Shown in pieces: positions 22,871 through 30,274 of a DNA stretch of 42,055 nt. Origin of the DNA: Actinomycetes bacterium (GTDB taxonomy: Bacteria > Actinomycetota > Acidimicrobiia > Acidimicrobiales > RAAP-2). The first letter of the stretch is position 1, and each line of letters begins with the position of its first letter. The notes beneath the pieces are model-generated. The model had not been told where the DNA came from and ran no database searches. It was given only the letters and a program-made list of their open reading frames with translations. Location of the stretch: positions 1 through 42,055 of the forward strand of contig JAJYPY010000006.1 in NCBI GenBank assembly GCA_021794995.1. Direction: 5' to 3'. The position numbers and the translations under genes are program-made.

Positions 22871-23896
22871 TCAGACCGTCAGGAGATCTCGCGCCCCGGT
22901 GTCGGACGAGGGATGGCGCAGCTTGGACATCGCCCGGGCCTCGATCTGGCGAATGCGCTCCCTGGTCAGGTTGAAGTGCTCGCCCACTTCTTCGAGGGTC
23001 CTCGGCTCGCCGCGGTCCAGCCCGAAGCGGAGACGGAGGATCTCACGCTCTCTCTCGTCGAGCGGAGACAGGAGCCGGCCGATCTCCTCGGGGAGTAGCG
23101 AGACCGCAGCCACCTCGAAGGGAGACTCCGCCGACCGGTCCTCCACGACGTCGCCGAGCTCTGCGTCTCCGTCCTCACGCAGCGGCTCGGACAGCGACAA
23201 CGGCTCTGCCCGGAAGCGGAGTGCTTCGACCAGCTTGTCCTCGGGCATCTCGACCTCGATCCCGAGCTCTGCGAGCGTGGCGGGCCGTCCGAGCTTGAGC
23301 TCCAGGCGCGCCTGCGCCTTCTGCACCCGTGCGAGCGTGTCGCCGGCATGCACCGGGAGCCTGATCGTCCGCCCCGTGTTCGCGATCCCACGCGTGATCG
23401 CCTGGCGAATCCACCACGTGGCATAGGTCGAGAACTTGAACCCCTTGCGCCAGTCGAACTTCTCGACGGCGTGCATCAGGCCGAGGTTGCCTTCTTGGAT
23501 CAGGTCGAGCAGCGGGAGCCCTGACGCCTGGTACTTCTTGGCGATCGATACGACCAACCTGAGGTTGGACTGCACAAAGGTCTGCTGGGCTCGCTCGCCC
23601 GAGGCGACCGCCCGGCGCAGCTCGCGCTTTCGGGGCGCGGCAAGGTTCTTGGGAGCCTTTCGCAACTCTTCGTCGGCCTCGCGGCCGCCTTCGATCGCCT
23701 GTGCCAGACGGACTTCGTCGTCCTTGGTCAACAGGGGGTACTGACCGATGTCGGTCAGGTACAGACGTACGAGATCCTCGTCGTCGCGTTCGATGCGTTC
23801 CTTCGCCAAAGCCTGTGCCGAACCTTCCCGTGTAGTACGTTGGACGCGGCCGGGGTGTCCATCCCCGTGCCGTCCCCTGCGGTGACCACTGGCCAT
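22871..23896 (-). CDS. Sigma-70 family RNA polymerase sigma factor (group 1/2, lacking region 1.1)
   Basis: 341 residues. Region 1.2 has LVRLYLTDIGQYPLLTKDDE. Region 2 has QSNLRLVVSIAKKY, LDLIQEGNLGLMHAVEKFD and FSTYATWWIRQAITRGI. Region 3 begins RTIRLPVHAGD, and region 4 has LDEREREILRLRFGL and HFNLTRERIRQIEARAMSKLR. This is the SigA/SigB/HrdB class. It lacks the long N-terminal extension and the acidic tract of actinobacterial primary SigA, so it may be either a short primary factor or a group 2 factor. The ATG at 23896 is used; a TTG at 23908 is the alternative. A TAGAAT hexamer lies about 27 nt upstream. Confidence 0.9.
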   Translation of the reverse strand: MASGHRRGRHGDGHPGRVQRTTREGSAQALAKERIERDDEDLVRLYLTDIGQYPLLTKDDEVRLAQAIEGGREADEELRKAPKNLAAPRKRELRRAVASGERAQQTFVQSNLRLVVSIAKKYQASGLPLLDLIQEGNLGLMHAVEKFDWRKGFKFSTYATWWIRQAITRGIANTGRTIRLPVHAGDTLARVQKAQARLELKLGRPATLAELGIEVEMPEDKLVEALRFRAEPLSLSEPLREDGDAELGDVVEDRSAESPFEVAAVSLLPEEIGRLLSPLDEREREILRLRFGLDRGEPRTLEEVGEHFNLTRERIRQIEARAMSKLRHPSSDTGARDLLTV

Positions 23897-23923
23897 GCGC
23901 GAGTACAAGCGGCCGGTGACGAC

Positions 23924-23929
23924 ATTCTA
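23924..23929 (-). promoter_or_regulatory. -10 hexamer TAGAAT upstream of the sigma gene
   Basis: TAGAAT on the minus strand, the closest match to TATAAT in this region, lies 27 nt before the ATG. A TTGACC occurs only 8 nt further upstream, too close to act as its -35. Confidence 0.45.
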
Positions 23930-23964
23930 CAGGCGGGGTCAAGTAGCTCCGCCCCCTGCGTGCG

Positions 23965-24606
23965 TCACCAGGCTGAATCAGCCTCAGGCCAGGGGAAGAG
24001 GTCGCCGTGGTGGTGCACCATCCGGTCACCGAGGGCGTGTGCCCACGCTTCGGCAGCCGCCGATCCCTCGAGCCCGCCCAGCAGCTGGACCGCCGCCGCC
24101 TGCTCCACTTCGACGTCGCGCAGGACGAGCGTGAGCGCCCGGATGCTCGGGCCATCGGTCACAGGCACGAGCCGCCGCTCGAACCCGCGGTACGACCCGA
24201 CGAGTCGCGGCAGGACCTCGACGGCCAGCCCGGCCACGAACCGGAGCCCGCGAGCCTCTTTCGCACCAGGGCTCGGCTCAGGAACCTCCCCGGGCTCGAG
24301 CGCCGCGAGGAGCGCCGGCGCCCACCCTCCGACCGGGCGCGTGAGCCGCTCGGGGTCGACCCCCGCGAGCACGGGTAGCCGATCGGCCCACAACTGGGCG
24401 TGCCAGGCGTGCTGGGCGCTCGCTTCGAAAAGATGGACCCGCGCCGCATCGCCAAGGCCCGGCGCGCCGGCCCACGCCCCGGTCAGCTCGAACAGGCGCT
24501 GCTCGACCCAGCGGTACGCGCCGAGGCGGACCGCGGCGGCGCGGATCGTGAGCGCCGCGCCGCGGCCCTCGCCGCCATCCGAGGCATCCACCGCCGGCTC
24601 CGTCAC
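23965..24606 (-). CDS. Hypothetical helical protein, possibly ferritin-like
   Basis: 213 residues, not assigned to a named family. It is nearly all helix by composition. Conserved-looking aromatic/acidic/His clusters are YRWVEQRLFELTG (about 31-43) and EASAQHAWHAQLWADRLP (about 60-77), then LRDVEVEQAAAVQLLGG and HHHGDLFPW near the end. Repeated Glu and ExxH-type spacing in successive helices suggests a ferritin-like fold, as in MiaE-type hydroxylases, but I cannot place all metal ligands. The start GTG at 24606 follows the nadE stop by 4 nt, so it is co-transcribed with NAD synthetase. Function unknown. Confidence 0.6.
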   Translation of the reverse strand: MTEPAVDASDGGEGRGAALTIRAAAVRLGAYRWVEQRLFELTGAWAGAPGLGDAARVHLFEASAQHAWHAQLWADRLPVLAGVDPERLTRPVGGWAPALLAALEPGEVPEPSPGAKEARGLRFVAGLAVEVLPRLVGSYRGFERRLVPVTDGPSIRALTLVLRDVEVEQAAAVQLLGGLEGSAAAEAWAHALGDRMVHHHGDLFPWPEADSAW

Positions 24607-24610
24607 GCGC

Positions 24611-26431
24611 TCAACCCCCGGTCCGCACCGGTCGCGGCGTCCGATAGGCGTTGGTGATCGGCATGCGCCTGTCCCTGCCGAAGGCCTTGTTCGTGATGCG
24701 GATCCCCGGGGCGATCTGGCGCCGCTTGTACTCCGCGGCGTCGACGAGGTGCACCACCCGAGCGATCAGCTCCGGGTCGAACCCCTCGGCCACGAGGTCG
24801 GCTGCCGTGCGGTCGCGTTCCACATAGGCCTCGAGGATCGGGTCCAAGAGGTCGTACGGAGGCAGCGACTGGTCGTCGCGCTGGTCCGGGCGGAGCTCAG
24901 CCGACGGGGGCTTGTCCAGCACCGAGCGCGGGACCGGCTCGGGCCGACCGAGCGCAGCCGCTTGCGCGTTGCGGTGCCGGCACAGGTCGTAGACGAGCGT
25001 CTTGGGCACGTCCTTGATCACCGCGAAGCCACCGGCGGAGTCGCCGTACAAGGTGGAGTACCCCGTTGCCATCTCGCTCTTGTTGCCGGTGGTGAGGACG
25101 ATCCAGCCGGTGGCATTGGAAATGCCCATCAGTACGACACCGCGCAGGCGCGACTGGAGGTTCTCGTCGGTGATCCCGATGGGGGGCTCCCCGATCGCGT
25201 GGTCGAGGACCGTCTCCATGCAACGGTGGGCCGTGTCGATCGGCACCACGCTGAAGGCGATGCCGAGGCGCTCGGCGAGGAGCCGGGCGTCGGTCACCGA
25301 TCCCTCGCTCGAGTAGCGAGACGGCATCGCGACCCCGTGCACGTGCCCGGGGCCGACGGCATCGGCTGCGACCGCGGCGACGAGCGAAGAGTCGATCCCA
25401 CCGGACAAGCCGATGACCGCGCCGCGAAAGCCGTTCTTGCCCAGGTAGTCGCGCGTGCCGAGGACGAGCGCCGCGTAGACCTCGCCAACCGGGTCGAGGG
25501 GCGGGGGGGGCGGGGGGGGCGGGGGGTTCCCGGATGCCATGCGGATGCCGCCATCGGCGTGGCGCGGCGGCCCGGAGAGCTCGACCACGCGCGCTCCTCG
25601 AGCCGCGCCCGAAAGAAGCGGGACGTCGGCCACCACGAAGTCCTCTTCGAACTGCGTGCCGGCCGCGACGAGCGATCCGTCGACGCCGACGACGAGGCTC
25701 GCCCCGTCGAACACGAGCTCGTCCTGGCCTCCCACCTGGTTCACGTAGACGATCGCGGCGCCGGCTTCCCGGGCGCGCTCGGTCAGCATGGCCAGTCGCT
25801 CGGCGCGCCGGCCACGCGAGTACGGCGAGGCATTGACGTTCACGATGAGCTGCGCCCCACGAGCGCCGAGCTCGGCAACCGGGCCCCGATCGGCCCAGAT
25901 GTCCTCGCAGACGGACACACCGACGAGGGCGCCGCCGATGCGGTAGAGGACCGCGGGACCCTCGCCCGGGGTGAACCAACGCTGCTCGTCGAAGACGCTG
26001 TAGTTCGGGAGCAGGCGCTTGTGGTACACGCCGGCGACGGACCCACCCACGCAGAGTGCAGCCGCGTTCGCGAGGCGCGGCCGGTGGTGCACCCACGCGC
26101 TGGTGCGTGTCTCCGCCCCGGTCGCCCCCTCGCCCGCCGGGCCGGTTCCCGCAGACCCGTCGGCGCCCACGCGCTGCACGAAGCCGACGACCGCGACGCA
26201 GGTACGGGTCGCCCGGGCGACCTCGTCGAGCGCAGCCTCGTTATCGGCGACGAAACCGGACTTCAACAAGAGGTCCTCGGGCGGGTAGCCGGTGACGGCC
26301 AGCTCGGGGAAGACGCAGAGCTGCGCGCCTGCGTCCTCTGCACGCCCGAGTGCCGCGAGGATGCGGGCGACGTTGCCCTTGAGATCACCCACCACGACGT
26401 CGAGCTGGGCCATCGCCACGCGGAGCACCAC
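24611..26431 (-). CDS. nadE: Glutamine-dependent NAD+ synthetase
   Basis: 606 residues in two domains. The N-terminal nitrilase-type glutaminase carries the triad E43 (VFPELAVTG), K138 (YHKRLLPNYS) and C175 (VSVCEDIW). The C-terminal synthetase has the PP-loop LSGGIDSS, GVAMPSRYSSEGS and TGNKSEMATGYSTLYGD. It amidates deamido-NAD+ using ammonia channelled from glutamine. Two oddities: an insertion of about 30 Gly/Ala-rich residues (89-118) before K138, and nine consecutive prolines in the interdomain linker, encoded by a G-rich tract. Start GTG at 26431 follows TACGCT by 6 nt. It is divergent from the glutamine-synthetase block, which makes its nitrogen donor. Confidence 0.94.
   Translation of the reverse strand: MVLRVAMAQLDVVVGDLKGNVARILAALGRAEDAGAQLCVFPELAVTGYPPEDLLLKSGFVADNEAALDEVARATRTCVAVVGFVQRVGADGSAGTGPAGEGATGAETRTSAWVHHRPRLANAAALCVGGSVAGVYHKRLLPNYSVFDEQRWFTPGEGPAVLYRIGGALVGVSVCEDIWADRGPVAELGARGAQLIVNVNASPYSRGRRAERLAMLTERAREAGAAIVYVNQVGGQDELVFDGASLVVGVDGSLVAAGTQFEEDFVVADVPLLSGAARGARVVELSGPPRHADGGIRMASGNPPPPPPPPPLDPVGEVYAALVLGTRDYLGKNGFRGAVIGLSGGIDSSLVAAVAADAVGPGHVHGVAMPSRYSSEGSVTDARLLAERLGIAFSVVPIDTAHRCMETVLDHAIGEPPIGITDENLQSRLRGVVLMGISNATGWIVLTTGNKSEMATGYSTLYGDSAGGFAVIKDVPKTLVYDLCRHRNAQAAALGRPEPVPRSVLDKPPSAELRPDQRDDQSLPPYDLLDPILEAYVERDRTAADLVAEGFDPELIARVVHLVDAAEYKRRQIAPGIRITNKAFGRDRRMPITNAYRTPRPVRTGG
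25498..25526. repeat. G-tract (G4-C-G8-C-G8-C-G6) encoding nadE polyproline
   Basis: Four G-runs separated by single cytosines on the plus strand, with a further GGG at 25491-25493. This is a good G-quadruplex candidate and a slippage-prone sequence. On the coding strand it gives nine Pro codons between the nadE domains. Confidence 0.9.
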
Positions 26432-26437
26432 GGGCCC

Positions 26438-26443
26438 AGCGTA
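26438..26443 (-). promoter_or_regulatory. -10 hexamer TACGCT of nadE (leaderless type)
   Basis: TACGCT on the minus strand ends 6 nt before the GTG at 26431. Confidence 0.5.
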
Positions 26444-26482
26444 ACTTCGGGTCGCCTCGACCGGTCCGGGCTCCGTGGACCG

Positions 26483-26505
26483 GTTTCACACGCTGTTCAC
26501 ACACC
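26483..26505 (+). promoter_or_regulatory. Candidate GlnR-type operator: direct repeat with 11-bp period
   Basis: GTTTCACACGC followed by TGTTCACACAC; the core TTCACAC recurs exactly 11 bp apart (26485-26491 and 26496-26502). GlnR boxes of actinobacteria are likewise half-sites repeated every 11 bp with a GTTTC/GAAAC core. The site lies about 30-50 bp before the putative -10, a suitable activator position. Confidence 0.5.
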
Positions 26506-26532
26506 GGACGCCGCTGCGCCGTCGCGCCCTGC

Positions 26533-26538
26533 TCTAAT
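26533..26538 (+). promoter_or_regulatory. Candidate -10 (TCTAAT) for glnII
   Basis: TCTAAT matches TATAAT at five of six positions. No -35 is visible 17 nt upstream, as expected for an activator-dependent promoter. A leader of about 105 nt to the GTG at 26650 is implied. Confidence 0.4.
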
Positions 26539-26649
26539 GGACGGGTCGGGCATCGGCGCAGGCAGCTCCGGCGCGCACCTCGCGGGAAGACGCCCCGCGC
26601 CGAGCACGGATCATCCCCGGACGTGACCACCGAAAGGACGGCGGAGACA

Positions 26650-27666
26650 GTGAGCTACCAGGCCGAGTACATCTGGATCGACGGCACGGAGCCGTCCCCC
26701 CTCGTACGGAGCAAGACCAAGATCGTCGCCACCGGCAAAAAGCCCGGCATCTGGGGATTCGACGGGTCGAGCACCAACCAGGCCACCGGCGACAACTCCG
26801 ACTGCGTCCTGCAGCCGGTCTTCGTCTGCCCCGATCCGCTGCGCGGGGAGGACAACGTCCTCGTGATGTGCGAGGTGCTGAACGTCGACATGGAGCCGCA
26901 CCCGACCAACACCCGAGCCGCGTGCGCCGCCGTCGCCGAGCGCTTCGCGGCCCACGAGCCCTGGTTCGGCTTCGAGCAGGAGTACACGTTCCTCCAGAAC
27001 GGACGCCCGCTCGGATGGCCCGCCACGGGCTATCCGGCGCCTCAGGGCCCGTACTACTGCGGGGTCGGCGGGGACAAGATGCCCGGGCGCGAGATCGTCG
27101 AGCGCCACACCGCCGCGTGCATCCGGGCGGGTATCGGGATCGAAGGCACCAACGCCGAGGTCATGATGGCCCAGTGGGAGTTCCAGATCGGGATCCTGGC
27201 GCCACCTGAGTGCGGCGACCAGCTGTGGACCGCACGGTGGCTCCTCTTCCGCATCGCGGAGGACTTCGGTGTGTTCGCCACGCTCGAGCCCAAGCCGATC
27301 CTCGGCGACTGGAACGGCGCGGGCTGCCACACGAACTTCTCGACCAAGCAGATGCGGGCCGACGGCGGATGGGACGCCATCGTCGCTGCCTGTGAGGCGC
27401 TGGGCAAGAACATCGACGAGCATGTCGAGAACTACGGGATCGGTATCGAGATGCGCCTCACCGGCAAGCACGAGACCCAGCACTATTCGAAGTTCAGCTA
27501 CGGGGTGTCGGACCGCGGGGCTTCCATCCGCATTCCGTGGCAGGTCGCCAAGGACAAGAAGGGCTATATCGAGGACCGCCGCCCGAACGCCAACATGGAC
27601 CCCTACGTGGTGAGCCGCCTGCTCGTGAACACGATCTGCGGCGCTGCGGAGGGCGACGGCCGCTGA
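26650..27666 (+). CDS. glnII: Glutamine synthetase type II (eukaryote-like GSII)
   Basis: 338 residues, the length of GSII and far shorter than GSI. It makes glutamine from glutamate, ammonia and ATP. GSII blocks are YQAEYIWIDGTEPSP at the N-terminus, WGFDGSSTNQATGDNSDC, WFGFEQEYTF, GIEGTNAEVMMAQWEFQIG and GAGCHTNFSTKQMR. I start at the GTG at 26650, which gives the typical GSII N-terminus and has AAAGGACGGCGGAG just upstream; a GTG at 26623 would add nine residues. GSII is known in Streptomyces, Frankia and rhizobia besides eukaryotes and lacks adenylylation control. A type I enzyme follows, then a GlnR-like gene. Confidence 0.93.
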   Translation: MSYQAEYIWIDGTEPSPLVRSKTKIVATGKKPGIWGFDGSSTNQATGDNSDCVLQPVFVCPDPLRGEDNVLVMCEVLNVDMEPHPTNTRAACAAVAERFAAHEPWFGFEQEYTFLQNGRPLGWPATGYPAPQGPYYCGVGGDKMPGREIVERHTAACIRAGIGIEGTNAEVMMAQWEFQIGILAPPECGDQLWTARWLLFRIAEDFGVFATLEPKPILGDWNGAGCHTNFSTKQMRADGGWDAIVAACEALGKNIDEHVENYGIGIEMRLTGKHETQHYSKFSYGVSDRGASIRIPWQVAKDKKGYIEDRRPNANMDPYVVSRLLVNTICGAAEGDGR

Positions 27667-27732
27667 GCGCAAAGGTAGGCGCCATCACGCGCCGGGCCCC
27701 CGGCCGGGCGCACGACGAAGGAAGTGAGGCGC

Positions 27733-29067
27733 GTGCAGAGCCAGCGCGACTACGTGCTGCGGACCGTTGAAGAGCGGGGGATCCGCTTCGTCCAGCTGTG
27801 GTTCACTGACGTCCTCGGGACCTCCAAGGCGTTCAACATCACGCCGGCGGAGCTCGAGAACGCGCTCGACGAGGGGATGACCTTCGACGGCTCGGCGATC
27901 GACGGCTTCTCGAGGGTCCAAGAGTCCGACGTGCTGGCACGCCCGGACCCCAAGACCTTTCAGTTGTTGCCGTGGCACGGACGGGACGAGACGGTCGCCG
28001 CGGTGTACTGCGACATCTTCAATCTCGACGGTACGCCGTTCGAAGGTTGCCCGCGCCATACGTTGCGACGGACCCTCGAACGCGCCAGAGACGCCGGATA
28101 CACGTTCTTCGTGGCACCGGAGGTCGAGTTCTTCTACTTCGCTGACGCGGACACGGGCAGACCACCGAAGCCGCTCGACGCAGGGTCGTACTTCGACCTG
28201 TCGGTCGACGACCGCTCGAGCGAGGTGCGCCGCCGCACCGTGCTCCGCCTCGAGGAGATGGGCATCCCCGTCGAGCACGCGCAGCACGAGGATGCCCCCT
28301 CGCAGCACGAGATCGACCTGCGGTACACCGACGCGCTCACGATGGCCGACACCGTCATGACCGTCCGGCTCGTGGTGAAGGAGGCCGCACGTCACGAGGG
28401 CGTCCATGCGAGCTTCATGCCCAAGCCCCTCGAGGGCGTCCAGGGCTCGGGCATGCACACCCACCTGTCGCTCTGGGAAGGGGAGCGGAACGCCTTCGCC
28501 GACACGTCGGACCCCTACGGCCTCTCGGTCACCGCCAAGCGGTTCATCGCCGGGCTGCTCCACCATGCGCGCGAGATCACCGCGGTCACCAACCAGTGGG
28601 TGAACTCCTACAAGCGGCTCGTGAGCGGCTACGAAGCTCCCGTCCACATCGGCTGGGCACGCAACAACCGATCGGCCCTCGTCCGCGTCCCCGTCGTGAA
28701 GCACGCCAAGGCCGAGTCCACCCGCCTCGAGTACCGCGCGCCGGACTCGGCGTGCAATCCCTACCTCGGGTTCGCGGTGATCCTGGCGGCCGGGCTGCGC
28801 GGGATCGAGCAGGGTTACGAGCTGCCCCCCGAGGCCGACGCCAACCTGTTCGCGCTGAGCGAGGCCGAGCTCGCGGCCAAGGGCATCCGCTCCCTTCCCT
28901 CGAGCCTGAAGGAGGCGGTCGACGAGATGGCCCAGTCCAAGCTCCTCGTCGACACCTTGGGCGAGCACGTCTTCGAGTGGTTCATCCGCAACAAGCGAGC
29001 CGAGTGGCGGGACTACAGCGTGGCCGTCACCCAGTTCGAGCGCGACCGTTACCTGCCCACGCTGTGA
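27733..29067 (+). CDS. glnA: Glutamine synthetase type I (GSI-alpha-like / GlnA paralogue)
   Basis: 444 residues. Beta-grasp motif TDVLGTSKAFNITPAELE, then MTFDGSAIDGFSRVQESD, the catalytic metal block FVAPEVEFFYF, HEDAPSQHEIDLRYTDAL, GSGMHTHLSLW and the ATP/Glu motif RLVSGYEAPVHIGWARNNRSAL. The total length and absence of the 25-residue insertion and NLYDLP adenylylation loop place it with GSI-alpha. The arginine in GFSRVQ aligns with R62 of the Bacillus enzyme, which mediates feedback inhibition; that equivalence is inferred. GTG at 27733 is preferred for ribosome-site spacing; GTG at 27724 is possible. It lies 66 bp after glnII in the same direction. Confidence 0.9.
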   Translation: MQSQRDYVLRTVEERGIRFVQLWFTDVLGTSKAFNITPAELENALDEGMTFDGSAIDGFSRVQESDVLARPDPKTFQLLPWHGRDETVAAVYCDIFNLDGTPFEGCPRHTLRRTLERARDAGYTFFVAPEVEFFYFADADTGRPPKPLDAGSYFDLSVDDRSSEVRRRTVLRLEEMGIPVEHAQHEDAPSQHEIDLRYTDALTMADTVMTVRLVVKEAARHEGVHASFMPKPLEGVQGSGMHTHLSLWEGERNAFADTSDPYGLSVTAKRFIAGLLHHAREITAVTNQWVNSYKRLVSGYEAPVHIGWARNNRSALVRVPVVKHAKAESTRLEYRAPDSACNPYLGFAVILAAGLRGIEQGYELPPEADANLFALSEAELAAKGIRSLPSSLKEAVDEMAQSKLLVDTLGEHVFEWFIRNKRAEWRDYSVAVTQFERDRYLPTL

Positions 29068-29137
29068 AGGCACGCCCGTCCTGCGCCAGTACCACCCACG
29101 GCGCACCGGTCCTCGCGCACCGACAAGACTGACGGGG

Positions 29138-29875
29138 GTGGACCCGATCGTCTGCTTCCCCGACCCCGTGCCGCCGGTCATCGGCGCGGCACTGCGGCAG
29201 TGCGGGACGGACTTCCGCGCGGCGAACAGCGCGGAACTCGCCGACGCGCTCGAGCAGACGGCTGCCAAGGACGGGTGGGCGGGCGCGGTGGTGAGCGGTG
29301 CCGAGGACCTCTCGGGTGCGCTCACGTTCTGCCGCCACCTCCGGCGCCGCGAGGATCCGGTCAGCCCGTTGCTGCTCGCCGTCGGTGCCGAGCAGCTCGG
29401 CGAGCTCCAGCTGCGCGGCGAGCTGTTCGACGACTTCTGCCTCCTACCCGCTCGCCCCGAAGAGATCGCCGCCCGCATCGAGCACCTGCTCTGGCGCTCC
29501 GGGCGCGGGGCTGCACCCGATCTGGTGGAGTACGGCCCACTCGTCTTGAACCTCGAGACGTATCAGGCCGCAGTGGCCGGCAGGGTGCTCGACCTCACCT
29601 ACATGGAGTACGAGCTCTTGCGGTTCCTCTCCTCGCACCCCGGCAAGGTGTTCACCCGCGAGACGCTGTTGAACCGGGTGTGGGGGTACGAGTACTACGG
29701 CGGGGCGCGCACCGTGGACGTCCACGTGCGCCGGCTGCGGGCGAAGCTCGGCGAGGAGCACGCGCACCTGATCCACACGGTGCGCTCCGTCGGCTACCGC
29801 TTCGGGCAGCCGGCGTGGGGTCCTGGAGCGGGCCCGGGCCCGGGCACCGCGTCGGAGGCCGGCGACGACCGTTGA
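29138..29875 (+). CDS. glnR: GlnR-like orphan OmpR-family response regulator
   Basis: 245 residues. The C-terminal winged helix (about 135-230) is close to Streptomyces/mycobacterial GlnR: RVLDLTYMEYELLRFLSS, HPGKVFTRETLLNRVWGY, RTVDVHVRRLRAKLG and TVRSVGYRF. The receiver domain is degenerate. At the end of beta-3, where a phosphoacceptor Asp is expected, it reads GAVVSGAEDLSG. GlnR is also an atypical, phosphorylation-independent regulator, controlling glnA, glnII, amtB and similar genes. Its position 70 bp after two glutamine synthetases fits. There is no histidine kinase nearby. Start GTG at 29138 follows a GACGGGG stretch. Assignment to GlnR proper is inference from the DNA-binding domain and context. 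Confidence 0.72.
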   Translation: MDPIVCFPDPVPPVIGAALRQCGTDFRAANSAELADALEQTAAKDGWAGAVVSGAEDLSGALTFCRHLRRREDPVSPLLLAVGAEQLGELQLRGELFDDFCLLPARPEEIAARIEHLLWRSGRGAAPDLVEYGPLVLNLETYQAAVAGRVLDLTYMEYELLRFLSSHPGKVFTRETLLNRVWGYEYYGGARTVDVHVRRLRAKLGEEHAHLIHTVRSVGYRFGQPAWGPGAGPGPGTASEAGDDR

Positions 29876-29890
29876 GGCCGTGCGTTCCGC

Positions 29891-30274
29891 TCAGGACGCA
29901 GGCACGTACGCCCAGGCCTCGACCTCGACGCGTGCACCGAGCGGGAGGGACGCGACGCCGACCGCCGAGCGCGCCGGGCGCGGCTCGGCGAACGTCTGGA
30001 CCCAGATCTCGTTCAGCACGGCGAACTCGGACATGTCGACGAGGAACACCGTGGCCTTCACGACGTCTGCGAGCGCCGCGCCGCCCTGCTGCAGCACGCG
30101 CTCGAGATTCGCCAGCGCCTGGCGGAGCTGAGCCGGCGTGCCCCCCTCGACGAGCTGCGGGGCACCGTCGGCACCGGGGACGGCCCCGATCTGGCCGGAC
30201 GTGACGACCCAGTCCCCCGCCGTGACGACCGGGCGGTACGGCCCGACCGGACGCGCCTGCGCGCCCGCGCTCAA
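29891..30274 (-). CDS. ridA: RidA/YjgF family enamine-imine deaminase
   Basis: 127 residues, the normal RidA length. RidA hydrolyses reactive enamines and imines such as 2-aminoacrylate from PLP enzymes. Family motifs are VVTSGQIG, QLRQALANLERVLQQGGA, VVKATVFLVDM, and the substrate-binding Arg in RPARSAVGVASLPLGARVEVEAWA, with the Glu near the end. The start is a TTG at 30274 whose TGA overlap (TTGA) ties it to the stop of the xanthine-dehydrogenase-like gene; longer frames would run into that gene. It is the last gene of the Fe-S carrier / XDH-like / RidA unit. Confidence 0.85.
   Translation of the reverse strand: MSAGAQARPVGPYRPVVTAGDWVVTSGQIGAVPGADGAPQLVEGGTPAQLRQALANLERVLQQGGAALADVVKATVFLVDMSEFAVLNEIWVQTFAEPRPARSAVGVASLPLGARVEVEAWAYVPAS

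Noticed and set aside
23924-23943. TTGACC...TAGAAT as a complete sigma-70 promoter for the sigma gene
   Set aside because: The spacing is only 8 nt, far from 16-18, so only the -10 is retained.
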